Below the pieces are notes generated by a model. The model searched no databases and was not told the origin of the DNA. It worked only from the letters and a program-made list of their open reading frames with translations. Of a stretch of DNA of 64,000 nt, positions 1 through 6,088 are shown piece by piece. Source of the stretch: Aquipseudomonas alcaligenes (GTDB lineage Bacteria; Pseudomonadota; Gammaproteobacteria; Pseudomonadales; Pseudomonadaceae); contig NZ_FTNW01000001.1 of assembly GCF_900156545.1 (NCBI RefSeq), positions 434,001-498,000 of the forward strand, in the 5' to 3' direction. The number at the start of each line of letters is the position of its first letter. Within the stretch, counting starts at the first letter, position 1. The translations under genes and the position numbers were made by a program.

Positions 1-2
1 GC

Positions 3-374
3 TTGCCCGATGCGCAGCTGTACACCGGCCCCGGCCCGCTGGTGATCGACGGTAGCGCGGCAGAGGTGGTCTGGCAGATGGGGGCTGGCATCACCACGCC
101 GCAGATCCACCTGGTGGAGACCGGGCGGGTCAGGGCCAACGTGGTGGTCTTCGCCTACAACATGTCGGCCTCGCCGGTGCAGCTCACGGTTCTGGATCAG
201 TCCGGAGACGGGCTGACCAACCTCGACTCGCTGGCCTCGGTATCCAGCATCACGCTGGCACCGCTGGAAGTTGGCCGGGCGCCCAACACACGGTTCGCCA
301 AGATTCTGGACCTGCCGTGGATGGCGCTCGGTTACTACAACTACGAGGAGGATGGCGTGGTGCCTCCTGCCTGA
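3..374 (+). CDS. Phage structural/tail-associated protein, 5'-truncated by the window edge
   Basis: The frame is open from the first bases and ends at a TGA at 372-374. A TTG at 3 could be a start, but the coding frame more probably continues upstream, so this is treated as the C-terminal part of a larger protein. The visible 123 residues look like a beta-rich domain with no membrane segment or catalytic motif I can name. It lies directly ahead of a run of tail-type genes on the same strand, so a structural role in the virion is inferred from position only. Confidence 0.5.
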   Translation: MPDAQLYTGPGPLVIDGSAAEVVWQMGAGITTPQIHLVETGRVRANVVVFAYNMSASPVQLTVLDQSGDGLTNLDSLASVSSITLAPLEVGRAPNTRFAKILDLPWMALGYYNYEEDGVVPPA

Positions 375-458
375 GCCGTTGCCCTAGTTCCGCCTCTCTG
401 CTGCTGAGCCTCAGCGGCGCCTGAACCTGACCCCATTCCAGACAGGAGAAAGCCAGCC

Positions 459-1028
459 ATGCAGCCGGCCCGCCAAGACTTGCCCGTTGTTCCGGGCACG
501 ACCTACCGCGACACCGTGCGGCTGATGCAGCCGGACTACGCCTACAAGCTGATCACGCAGATCAGCGGCGCGCCTGCCGTGCTTTCCGTGCCGCAGCATG
601 GCCTGGCCGGCGACTGGCCGGTGTGGGTGCGCGGAGTGGCTGGCCTGCCGGCCATCAACCGGGAGCCGCCGAAGGTGCTGCCGCACCGCGCCAAGCGCCT
701 GGATGCGAACTCGCTGGAGGTGAACGCGGTTTCCGCGGAGGGCGCCCGGCCCGAGGGTGGCCAGCTGATCTACCGCCTGCCGGTTGATATCTCGGCGGCT
801 GAGGTGCGCATGCGCTTCAGCGGCCTGCAGGGTGATGACCTGGTGCTGGAGATCGGCTCCGGCCTGGAGCGGCCCGCCCCCGGCACCGTTACTCGAGTGC
901 TGACGCCCCAGCAAACGGCGCTGCTGGATGGCGATTGGCGGTACACCTTCGAGGTGGAGTTCGCTGACGGCACGATCACCCGCTACTTCGAGGGTGGCCC
1001 GGCAAAAGCGGGGGGCTGCCATGGATGA
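459..1028 (+). CDS. Phage tail-associated protein with an E1-FCCH-like beta domain
   Basis: A 189-residue protein starting at ATG 459, after an AGGAGA ribosome site about 10 bases upstream. Residues about 30-110 read as the short beta domain that annotation pipelines label 'ubiquitin-activating E1 FCCH-like' in phage tail proteins: an alternation of 'sGAPAVLSVPQHGL..GDWPVWVRGV.GL..IN' and a later 'GGQLIYRL'. The last 75 residues (LEIGSGLERPAPGT..., ending in DGTITRYFEGG) resemble the N-terminal domain of baseplate/fibre proteins that adapt receptor-binding modules. The stop overlaps the start of the next gene by 8 bases. A tail role is inferred; the precise position in the virion is unknown. 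Confidence 0.55.
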   Translation: MQPARQDLPVVPGTTYRDTVRLMQPDYAYKLITQISGAPAVLSVPQHGLAGDWPVWVRGVAGLPAINREPPKVLPHRAKRLDANSLEVNAVSAEGARPEGGQLIYRLPVDISAAEVRMRFSGLQGDDLVLEIGSGLERPAPGTVTRVLTPQQTALLDGDWRYTFEVEFADGTITRYFEGGPAKAGGCHG

Positions 1029-1200
1029 AGGCGCCTATCTGGCAACGCTGGAGTTCACCAACAGCGAGACGGCCGAGGTTGAGCGCGAGTACCTGGTGAG
1101 CCTGCAGCAGCAGGAGGTGGTGCTGGTGGAGCAGGGCAGCCAAGGCCCGCCCGGCCCGCCCGGAGAGGGTGCTGCCGCCTGGCAGCAGAAAGATTGGTGA
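1021..1200 (+). CDS. Small phage protein with collagen-like Gly-Pro-Pro tail
   Basis: A 59-residue protein. The ATG at 1021 overlaps the end of the preceding gene by 8 bases, so the two are probably translationally coupled. An acidic N-terminal part (about residues 1-35) is followed by a GSQGPPGPPGEG stretch, a very short collagen-type triplet run. Such runs are common in phage tail-fibre proteins, where they form trimeric stalks. The length, context and short triplet run suggest a tail adaptor or a linker between fibre subunits. I do not recognise a family. Confidence 0.5.
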   Translation: MDEGAYLATLEFTNSETAEVEREYLVSLQQQEVVLVEQGSQGPPGPPGEGAAAWQQKDW

Positions 1201-1222
1201 ATCACTACTGCAGGAACCCGCT

Positions 1223-1789
1223 ATGGCCCTGGTCAAATTCTTCAAAGTCACCTCGCTGCCCAGCACGCTGGAGCCGGACAGCCTCTATTTCGTCCTCAAC
1301 TCGGGGTATACCGAGTCCTACCTGACCAACGCCGCCGGCGAGGCCAAGGCGATCGGCAACAGCGCGATGATCAACGCGCTGATCGCTGATGCCCTCAGCA
1401 GCCTGCCGTCATCGGGCGCGCCTGTGTTGTATGCCGCCGACATCGCCGCGCGCGATGCGCTGGAGCCGAGCCTGACGCAGGCGGTGTTCGTGCTGGTGGC
1501 CGATGCCACCGATGACCCGACCGTGAGCGCTGGCGCGGCGATGTACGCCTGGAACCCGTCGACCAGCACCTGGATCAAGGTGGCCGAATACGAATCCATG
1601 GACGTGACGGTGACCTGGGCCTCGATTGTCGGCGGCCCCAGCTCGACGCCGGCACAGATCGACAGCGCCGTGTCGGCATCGCACACGCATGCCAACAAGG
1701 CCATGCTGGACAAGCTGAGCGAGAGCGGCGGTCTGTTGCGCTTCAATGGCAGCCCGATCCCAGCGGAGTGGGACGGCGCGAACTGGTGA
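1223..1789 (+). CDS. Phage tail-fibre-type protein (first of a paralogous pair)
   Basis: A 188-residue protein; the chosen ATG at 1223 gives an N-terminus (MALVKFFKVTSLPSTLEPDS) that aligns with that of the next gene (MATIKHYKVVAALPAVLEPN), which argues against the longer frame starting at 1169. After this about 45-residue module the protein has a low-complexity Ala/Ser-rich region (HTHANKAMLDKLSES) like the repeat linkers of tail fibres that occur just before a receptor-binding tip. No catalytic motif. Its role as a fibre or fibre-tip protein is inferred from this architecture and the neighbours. Confidence 0.55.
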   Translation: MALVKFFKVTSLPSTLEPDSLYFVLNSGYTESYLTNAAGEAKAIGNSAMINALIADALSSLPSSGAPVLYAADIAARDALEPSLTQAVFVLVADATDDPTVSAGAAMYAWNPSTSTWIKVAEYESMDVTVTWASIVGGPSSTPAQIDSAVSASHTHANKAMLDKLSESGGLLRFNGSPIPAEWDGANW

Positions 1790-1793
1790 TCCC

Positions 1794-2069
1794 ATGGCGA
1801 CGATCAAGCACTACAAGGTGGTTGCCGCCCTGCCTGCCGTCTTGGAGCCGAACTCCATCTACCTGGTTCGTGTTGGGGCTGGGTATGAGCAGTTCGTTAC
1901 CAATGGCAGCGGCACGGTGGTGGCCTATCCGCTGAACATGCCCCGGGCTGTACCGTTCTGGAAGAGCGACGGCACCCGCGAGGACATTCCCCTGACAACC
2001 AATGGCGAGCTGCCGTTCTGGCTGAGCGACGGCACGCCCGCGAACATTCCGGTGGTGACCAGTGGCTGA
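1794..2069 (+). CDS. Short phage tail-fibre-type protein with tandem W-SDGT repeats
   Basis: A 91-residue protein from ATG 1794, five bases after the previous stop. Residues 1-45 share the N-terminal module of the preceding gene. The remainder consists of two related units, 'AVPFWKSDGTREDIPLTTNG' and 'ELPFWLSDGTPANIPVVTSG', i.e. a tandem duplication of about 20 residues. The end overlaps the next gene (GTG at 2062) by 8 bases. It looks like a truncated or modular relative of its neighbour joined to the gene that follows; a tail function is inferred. Confidence 0.55.
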   Translation: MATIKHYKVVAALPAVLEPNSIYLVRVGAGYEQFVTNGSGTVVAYPLNMPRAVPFWKSDGTREDIPLTTNGELPFWLSDGTPANIPVVTSG

Positions 2070-2676
2070 GAAGAAACCGCTGAAGAAGTGGGCTGGCGGC
2101 ATCGGTGAGATGGAGCCAGGTGACAAGGTGCACAGTGACTTCATCGATCCGTGGGCATGCCTGCCGATTGGTGTGCCTGTGCCGGTGTTCACGCACATCA
2201 CCGGCGTGAGCGCGCCGCCTACCGATCGCAGCTATCGCTACATCAAGCTGACCGCCTCGGACAGCTACAACAGCGGCGTGCTCACCAGCGAGAGCGTGAG
2301 TGGTTCGGCGCCCCTGGTGCTGGCCAGTGCCGTGGTGAGCCTGAGCGGCAGCCCGATCAATGGGCGGACGGTTCAGCTGATCAACACAGAGCGGCGTGCC
2401 CTGCGGGCGGGTAGCTCGGGAACGCTGCAGGATGATGCCCTCCAGGGGCACTGGCATGACATTTATCGCGCCACTGACGGCGGAAGGCCACGCAATAGCG
2501 GCGGTGCAGTTGGGCCCGGGGCAAACGCAGCGCTGCTGAACAACACGGCCGCAATAGACAACAACTCCTACCTGGCGCGCGACATTATCACTGACGGCAC
2601 CAACGGCACGCCGCGCACTGCGAACGAAACGCGCGCCAAGAACATCGGCGCCGACTACTACATGAGGATCCTGTAA
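2062..2676 (+). CDS. Phage tail fibre / tail-collar-like protein
   Basis: A 204-residue protein starting at GTG 2062 inside the end of the previous frame. The C-terminal third carries the features of tail-collar and fibre tips: 'DDALQGHWHD' at about residues 122-132 and a terminal 'RTANETRAKNIGADYYMRIL', which resembles the closing motif of many phage fibre proteins (RTAxETRPKNxxxxxxI). The central region is probably the receptor-binding or trimerisation part. The stop (TAA 2674-2676) shares its last A with the next ATG, so coupling is likely. Confidence 0.65.
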   Translation: MAEKKPLKKWAGGIGEMEPGDKVHSDFIDPWACLPIGVPVPVFTHITGVSAPPTDRSYRYIKLTASDSYNSGVLTSESVSGSAPLVLASAVVSLSGSPINGRTVQLINTERRALRAGSSGTLQDDALQGHWHDIYRATDGGRPRNSGGAVGPGANAALLNNTAAIDNNSYLARDIITDGTNGTPRTANETRAKNIGADYYMRIL

Positions 2677-3158
2677 TGCCGTATGCCGCTGAGGGCCGCA
2701 TCAGCCATGACCCGATCGATGGGGGAGTCGAGATTACCGAGGCGCAGTACGCCGAGGGCCTGGCCGCCATGCTGGAGGGCAAAAGGGTCTCCGTCGTTGG
2801 TGGCTTCCATGTGGCTGCGGTTGAGGCTCCAGGGGAGCCTGACCCAGATCCAGAGCCAACTCCTGAGCAGCTGGAGCGGCTGCTTGTCACTCAGTTCAAT
2901 GAGTTTCTCGACTCCGTTGCTGGGCAGCGCCGCTACGACAGCCGCTTCACCTGCGCTCTGCGTGCGGGGTTCGAAGGGCCATTCCAGGCCGAGGGCCAAG
3001 TGTTCGCTGCCTGGATGGACGAATGCAACATGATTGCCTATGGAGTAATGGCGGACGTGAAAGCGGGCCGGCGGGCGGTTCCGTCGCCGGCTGAGCTTCT
3101 GGCCATGATGCCGCAGATCCAGTGGCCACCGAGCCCGATACCGGAGGGAGCCGTATGA
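2676..3158 (+). CDS. Phage protein downstream of fibre gene, possible fibre assembly protein
   Basis: A 160-residue protein translated from an ATG overlapping the fibre stop codon. It begins with a region resembling the N-terminus of phage tail-fibre assembly chaperones (ISHDPIDGGVEITEAQYAEGLAAMLEGKRV), followed by an acidic proline-rich linker (EPDPDPEPTPEQ, about residues 53-64) and a helical C-terminal half. Fibre chaperones typically lie immediately after the fibre gene, as this one does. The family assignment is inference; no signature motif was confirmed. Confidence 0.45.
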   Translation: MPYAAEGRISHDPIDGGVEITEAQYAEGLAAMLEGKRVSVVGGFHVAAVEAPGEPDPDPEPTPEQLERLLVTQFNEFLDSVAGQRRYDSRFTCALRAGFEGPFQAEGQVFAAWMDECNMIAYGVMADVKAGRRAVPSPAELLAMMPQIQWPPSPIPEGAV

Positions 3159-3601
3159 CCGTTCAGCTGGCGCTGTACAAAGGGAAAGGGCAGATCGGGA
3201 ACAGGCTGATCTGCTGGTGGACGCGCAGCATCTATAGCCACTGCGAGCTGGTGGTCGACGGGGTCTGCTACAGCTCATCGGTGATGGATAAGGGCGTGCG
3301 CAAGAAGCAGGTCGGCACCGGCCCAGACCAGATAGACCTGCGCCCTGAACACTGGGACCTGGTGCAGTTGCCCTGGGCGAATGCGGCTGCCGTGCTCGAG
3401 CACTTCGGCCGCACCGACCCCGACCGCTACGGATGGCCCACCCTGGTGCTGAGCCAGGTGTTCAACCGCAACCGCCAGGTTGAACATGCGGCCTTCTGTT
3501 CGGAGTGGTGCGCTGCGGCACTCGGCTTGCCAAGCCCGGCGAGCTATAGCCCGGCCACGCTGGGTGCGCTTTGCAAATGGCTGCCACATCAGGGGGGATG
3601 A
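3155..3601 (+). CDS. Putative permuted NlpC/P60 (papain-like) cysteine hydrolase of the prophage
   Basis: A 148-residue protein; the ATG at 3155 overlaps the previous stop (ATGA). The order of motifs fits the circularly permuted YiiX/YaeF-like group: a histidine block 'SIYSHCELVVDG' near residue 30 comes before a cysteine block 'AAFCSEWCAAALGLP' near residue 115, the reverse of classical NlpC/P60 enzymes. Members are thought to cut amide or ester bonds in peptides, lipids or peptidoglycan. In a prophage between fibre and lysis genes it may aid cell-wall penetration or lysis, but that is inference. Confidence 0.6.
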   Translation: MTVQLALYKGKGQIGNRLICWWTRSIYSHCELVVDGVCYSSSVMDKGVRKKQVGTGPDQIDLRPEHWDLVQLPWANAAAVLEHFGRTDPDRYGWPTLVLSQVFNRNRQVEHAAFCSEWCAAALGLPSPASYSPATLGALCKWLPHQGG

Positions 3602-3648
3602 TCAGGTATCCCGGCTATACGCCGCTGCGGAGTCTCGGCCAAACGAGG

Positions 3649-3864
3649 TCAGGCCATGTCCTCGACCGTTCGATACTCTGGCCTGCCAATACCCACGCAG
3701 TCCGGCGCTTGGATGTTGATCCTTGCTCCGCCCGATCGGTACTCCAACAGCGTGATCATGATGCCGGCCTTCAGCTCCTCCAGGAGCTCTTCGGCGCTGA
3801 TGCCTTCTTCCACCTTGAGGTGGATCTGCTGGCCGGTCGTACGGGTGAGAGTGAGTCCGCGCAT
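3649..3864 (-). CDS. RsmN/RsmF-type CsrA-family RNA-binding regulator on the prophage
   Basis: A 71-residue protein with an excellent ribosome site (AAGGAGG, about 8 bases before the ATG at 3864). It opens with a CsrA-like strand 'LTLTRTTGQQIHL', then a helical insertion (about residues 17-34, SAEELLEELKAG), and ends with 'MITLL...ARINIQAPDCVGIGRPEY'. The helical insertion between strands is the hallmark of Pseudomonas RsmN/RsmF, rather than RsmA/RsmE. Arg61 is at the position of the arginine that contacts GGA RNA motifs in the family. It is transcribed against the tail genes, so it could be expressed in the lysogen. Expected role: post-transcriptional control of host or phage mRNAs. Confidence 0.75.
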   Translation of the reverse strand: MRGLTLTRTTGQQIHLKVEEGISAEELLEELKAGIMITLLEYRSGGARINIQAPDCVGIGRPEYRTVEDMA

Positions 3865-3944
3865 CTTTTCGCCTCCTTGCGTTAAGTGCTTCCAGCATAG
3901 ACCGATTTTTGGGGATGCCCTTCACGGCCTCCGCATCGGCTGAC

Positions 3945-4370
3945 TCAGGCGCTTTCGATGGTTATGGCGAGGCGCTTGCCGAGTGCCTGCAGGGCTGCCT
4001 CCAGCTGCTCCATCTTGGAGGTGTGCAGGAAGTCCACCAGCCGATCACCCTGCACCTGGGCCACGCCCAGCAGGCGGCAGAGGTCGGCCTTGCGCATTCC
4101 GCGCGCCATCATCTCGTTCCACAGAGCAATCTTCGCCACGGTGACGGCCGAGAGGTGAACCACCTTTTCGCCTGGCTGTGCCGGCGAGGCGGCCGGGATC
4201 GGCCGGCGCTGGTCGACGTAGATCGACAGGGTGGTTTCGATGGCATCCGCGGCCATTTTCAGTGCGTGCTTCTCATCATCTCCGAAGCTGTTCAGCTCCG
4301 GCAGATCGCGGCAGTAGATCGCGAGGCCTGGAACAGTATCCGGCATGAAGCGGACTGCGTAGTTGTACAT
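3945..4370 (-). CDS. HicB-family antitoxin-like protein without an adjacent hicA
   Basis: A 141-residue protein. ATG 4370 is chosen over the upstream frame because of a GGAG site about 6 bases before it and because MYNYAVRFMPD begins the HicB fold. Residues about 1-50 form the degraded-RNase HicB domain ('GLAIYCRDLPELNSFGDD...A...A'), and residues about 80-141 form a helix-turn-helix-like DNA-binding part ('ALWNEMMARGMRKADLCRLLGVAQ'). HicB proteins neutralise the HicA mRNA interferase and repress their own promoter. Only about 100 bases separate this start from the lysis cassette, too short for hicA, so it may act here as a stand-alone repressor. Confidence 0.75.
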   Translation of the reverse strand: MYNYAVRFMPDTVPGLAIYCRDLPELNSFGDDEKHALKMAADAIETTLSIYVDQRRPIPAASPAQPGEKVVHLSAVTVAKIALWNEMMARGMRKADLCRLLGVAQVQGDRLVDFLHTSKMEQLEAALQALGKRLAITIESA

Positions 4371-4439
4371 ATTCGCTCCGAATTGATGTGAGCCAAGTGC
4401 CGAAGCGTTATACAACATTTATGTAATTTCTGAGTCCTG

Positions 4440-4462
4440 GCCCGCCTTGCGCGGGCTTTTTT
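4440..4462 (+). terminator. Rho-independent terminator ahead of the lysis cassette
   Basis: Six-base GC stem (GCCCGC / GCGGGC) with a five-base loop, followed by six T residues on the plus strand. It lies in the short divergent gap between the hicB-like gene and the endolysin-like gene, ending about 15 bases before that ATG. It would stop plus-strand transcripts coming from the tail genes, or attenuate lysis-gene expression. Confidence 0.65.
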
Positions 4463-4477
4463 GTGCCCGGAGGAATC

Positions 4478-4993
4478 ATGACCCCGAGAGAAGCTCGCAA
4501 CGGCCCTGTGGCCGAGGCGCTGTTGTTGCTGCCCGCGAAGATGACCAGCCCTCAGGCCGAGCTGATGTTGTTGGCGATCGGTCTGCAGGAGTCCCAGCTC
4601 AAGTACCGCCGCCAGCACGGCAATGGCCCGGCGCGATCACTGTGGCAGGGCGAGCAGGGCGGTGGGATGGTCGCCGGTCTGCTCGGCTTCTATGACCAGA
4701 ATGTGCAGGATCTGGCGCGCGGGTTGTGCGCCGTGCGTGGTGTGTCTGCCCAGCCGCGTGCTGTCTGGGAAGCGATCGAGCACGACGACGTGCTGGCGGC
4801 AGGGTTGGCGCGGCTGCTGCTCTTCACCGACCCGGCCAGGCTGCCAGGCCTTGGTGACGAGGAGGGCGCCTGGCAGCTGTACCTGCGCACTTGGCGCCCC
4901 GGCGCCTTCACCCGCGGCACGGCGGCGAAGCGCGCAGAGCTGCGGCAAAAGTGGGCGAAGAACTACGCGCAGGCGCTGGAGGTGGTGCGGTGA
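4478..4993 (+). CDS. Putative phage endolysin (lysozyme-like)
   Basis: A 171-residue protein; ATG 4478 follows a GGAGG site. The N-terminal region has 'MLLAIGLQESQLKYRRQHGNGPARSLWQGEQGGG': a helix with a candidate catalytic Glu at about residue 39 and a downstream Gly-rich segment, the arrangement seen in lysozyme/transglycosylase folds. There is no signal peptide or membrane segment, so export would need a holin that I cannot identify here. It overlaps the Rz gene by 4 bases (GTGA), which is the strongest support for a peptidoglycan-degrading role. Family is inferred from motif and context. Confidence 0.6.
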   Translation: MTPREARNGPVAEALLLLPAKMTSPQAELMLLAIGLQESQLKYRRQHGNGPARSLWQGEQGGGMVAGLLGFYDQNVQDLARGLCAVRGVSAQPRAVWEAIEHDDVLAAGLARLLLFTDPARLPGLGDEEGAWQLYLRTWRPGAFTRGTAAKRAELRQKWAKNYAQALEVVR

Positions 4994-5391
4994 GCGGCTT
5001 GTTGAAACTGGTGCCAGCCTGGGCGTGGGCTGCCCTTGCTGGCTTGCTGCTGGCCACCATTGTGGGCGGCGCGCAGGAGATCCGCGTCAGCCTGCTGCAC
5101 AAGCAGCTGCAGGCCGAGGTGGACGGGCGCTTGGAGGATGCTGGCAAGCTCGGCGCATGCCGTGAAACGCGCGGCACTCTTCTGGTCCAGCTGAGCGAGC
5201 AGAACCAGGCCATGGCCAGCCTGCGGCAGGCTACCGCCGCCCGCGCGGCGCTGGCCGAGCAGACGCAGAAGGAAGCCGGACGGGCTGCTGAGCATGACTA
5301 CCAGGCTGCCAACCGCCTGCAGCGGGAGCGCACCGGCGGAGATGCCTGCGTCGCCTCAGAAGCGGTGATCAACCAGGAGCTGGGTCTATGA
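4990..5391 (+). CDS. Rz-like inner-membrane spanin subunit
   Basis: A 133-residue protein from GTG 4990, overlapping the preceding stop. It has an N-terminal membrane segment (about residues 6-28, VPAWAWAALAGLLLATIVGG), then a long charged, Ala/Gln-rich helix typical of the periplasmic coiled coil of i-spanins, with little else. With the next gene it would form the Rz/Rz1 complex that fuses inner and outer membranes in the last step of phage lysis. The gene order endolysin-Rz-Rz1 with start/stop overlaps is typical. Confidence 0.75.
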   Translation: MSGLLKLVPAWAWAALAGLLLATIVGGAQEIRVSLLHKQLQAEVDGRLEDAGKLGACRETRGTLLVQLSEQNQAMASLRQATAARAALAEQTQKEAGRAAEHDYQAANRLQRERTGGDACVASEAVINQELGL

Positions 5392-5654
5392 AACGAATGC
5401 TGCTGATGGTGTTGTTTGCACTGGCAGGTTGCGCCGGCCAGCCCGTTGCCGAGCCCGAGCCGCGCATTGTGCGCGTGGAGGTGCCGGTGCAGGTGCCATG
5501 CAAGGCGCCTCAGATTGCGGCACCTGCCTGGGCTGCTGCCGAGCTGAAGGCGGCTGATAGCCTGGAGGTCAAGGTGCGCGCCCTATTGGCCGAGCGCCGG
5601 CAGCGAATCGGCTACGAGCGCGAGCTGCTGGCGGCGAACAGCGCCTGCCAGTAG
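5388..5654 (+). CDS. Rz1-like outer-membrane lipoprotein spanin
   Basis: An 88-residue protein whose ATG (5388) overlaps the Rz stop (ATGA). A short signal peptide ends in the lipobox LAGC (Cys15), so the mature protein is a small lipoprotein. A proline-rich stretch (PVAEPEPRI..., VPVQVPCKAP) follows, as in o-spanins, and the C-terminus is helical. It is larger than classical Rz1 proteins and overlaps Rz only at the junction, so it belongs to the separated rather than embedded Rz1 type. Confidence 0.75.
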   Translation: MKRMLLMVLFALAGCAGQPVAEPEPRIVRVEVPVQVPCKAPQIAAPAWAAAELKAADSLEVKVRALLAERRQRIGYERELLAANSACQ

Positions 5655-6088
5655 TCGCCTGCCTCAGCCATTGCGCAGCTCTTCCCAGCTCGGCGCCGGT
5701 TCCGTCTGATTATGTGGCGTCGTTGACCCGCGCCATGAAGTCTAGGAGAAGGGTTTCGATGTCCATTGGTGGCTCCAATGCAGATGTTATTGGTGTTACG
5801 CTATGCGGATATGGAATGGCGCTTGCCGCTAGTCCAGGCTTCACGGATTAGTACATCATGTAGTACATCGGGCTTGGGTTGGTTTGCTGGAAGTCCCGTT
5901 CTTGTAGTGTTCCAGCTATTAGATGTGAGTCTCTCCGTCCGCACCATCTCCCTTGTAATCCCTCCTTATAGAGTTCGCTGCGCTCACGCATTTTGCGCAG
6001 GTGACTTCTGCTATTCGAGCTAATAGAATGCCTGCCTTTCGATTCTGGGTCGGAACGCCGGCCTATGTCTGTGCAACGAGGAATATCC
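5655..6088. other. Gene-poor prophage/host junction
   Basis: About 430 bases between the last phage gene and trigger factor. It is visibly less GC-rich than both flanks from about 5760 on. A 9-base direct repeat (TAGTACATC at 5849-5857 and 5861-5869) stands out. On the minus strand an 18-codon frame (5710-5766) with an RBS-like GGAG is followed in a different frame by a further plausible 14-residue segment, perhaps a decayed small gene. No tRNA could be read in it. The prophage right attachment site and the tig promoter should lie here, but I cannot place either. Confidence 0.5.

Noticed and set aside
928..1200. Upstream ATG at 928 for the small collagen-like protein
   Set aside because: The extension overlaps most of the end of the preceding gene in another frame and lacks coding character; ATG 1021 overlaps it by only 8 bases.
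5664..5766. Minus-strand mini-gene (MDIETLLLDFMARVNDAT, then a different frame with TEPAPSWEELRNG)
   Set aside because: Only about 30 codons in total across two frames. A frameshifted small gene is possible, but evidence is too thin to list as a feature.
5849..5869. TAGTACATC direct repeat as phage attachment site
   Set aside because: Both copies are on the same side of the prophage and too close together; a real att core would flank the element, whose left end is outside the window.
5766..6023. 85-codon open frame in the prophage/host junction
   Set aside because: No ribosome site, no recognisable domain and irregular composition; it looks like chance.
5655..6088. tRNA gene as the integration target before tig
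   Set aside because: No cloverleaf or GGTTCRANTCC-type T-arm could be read here.
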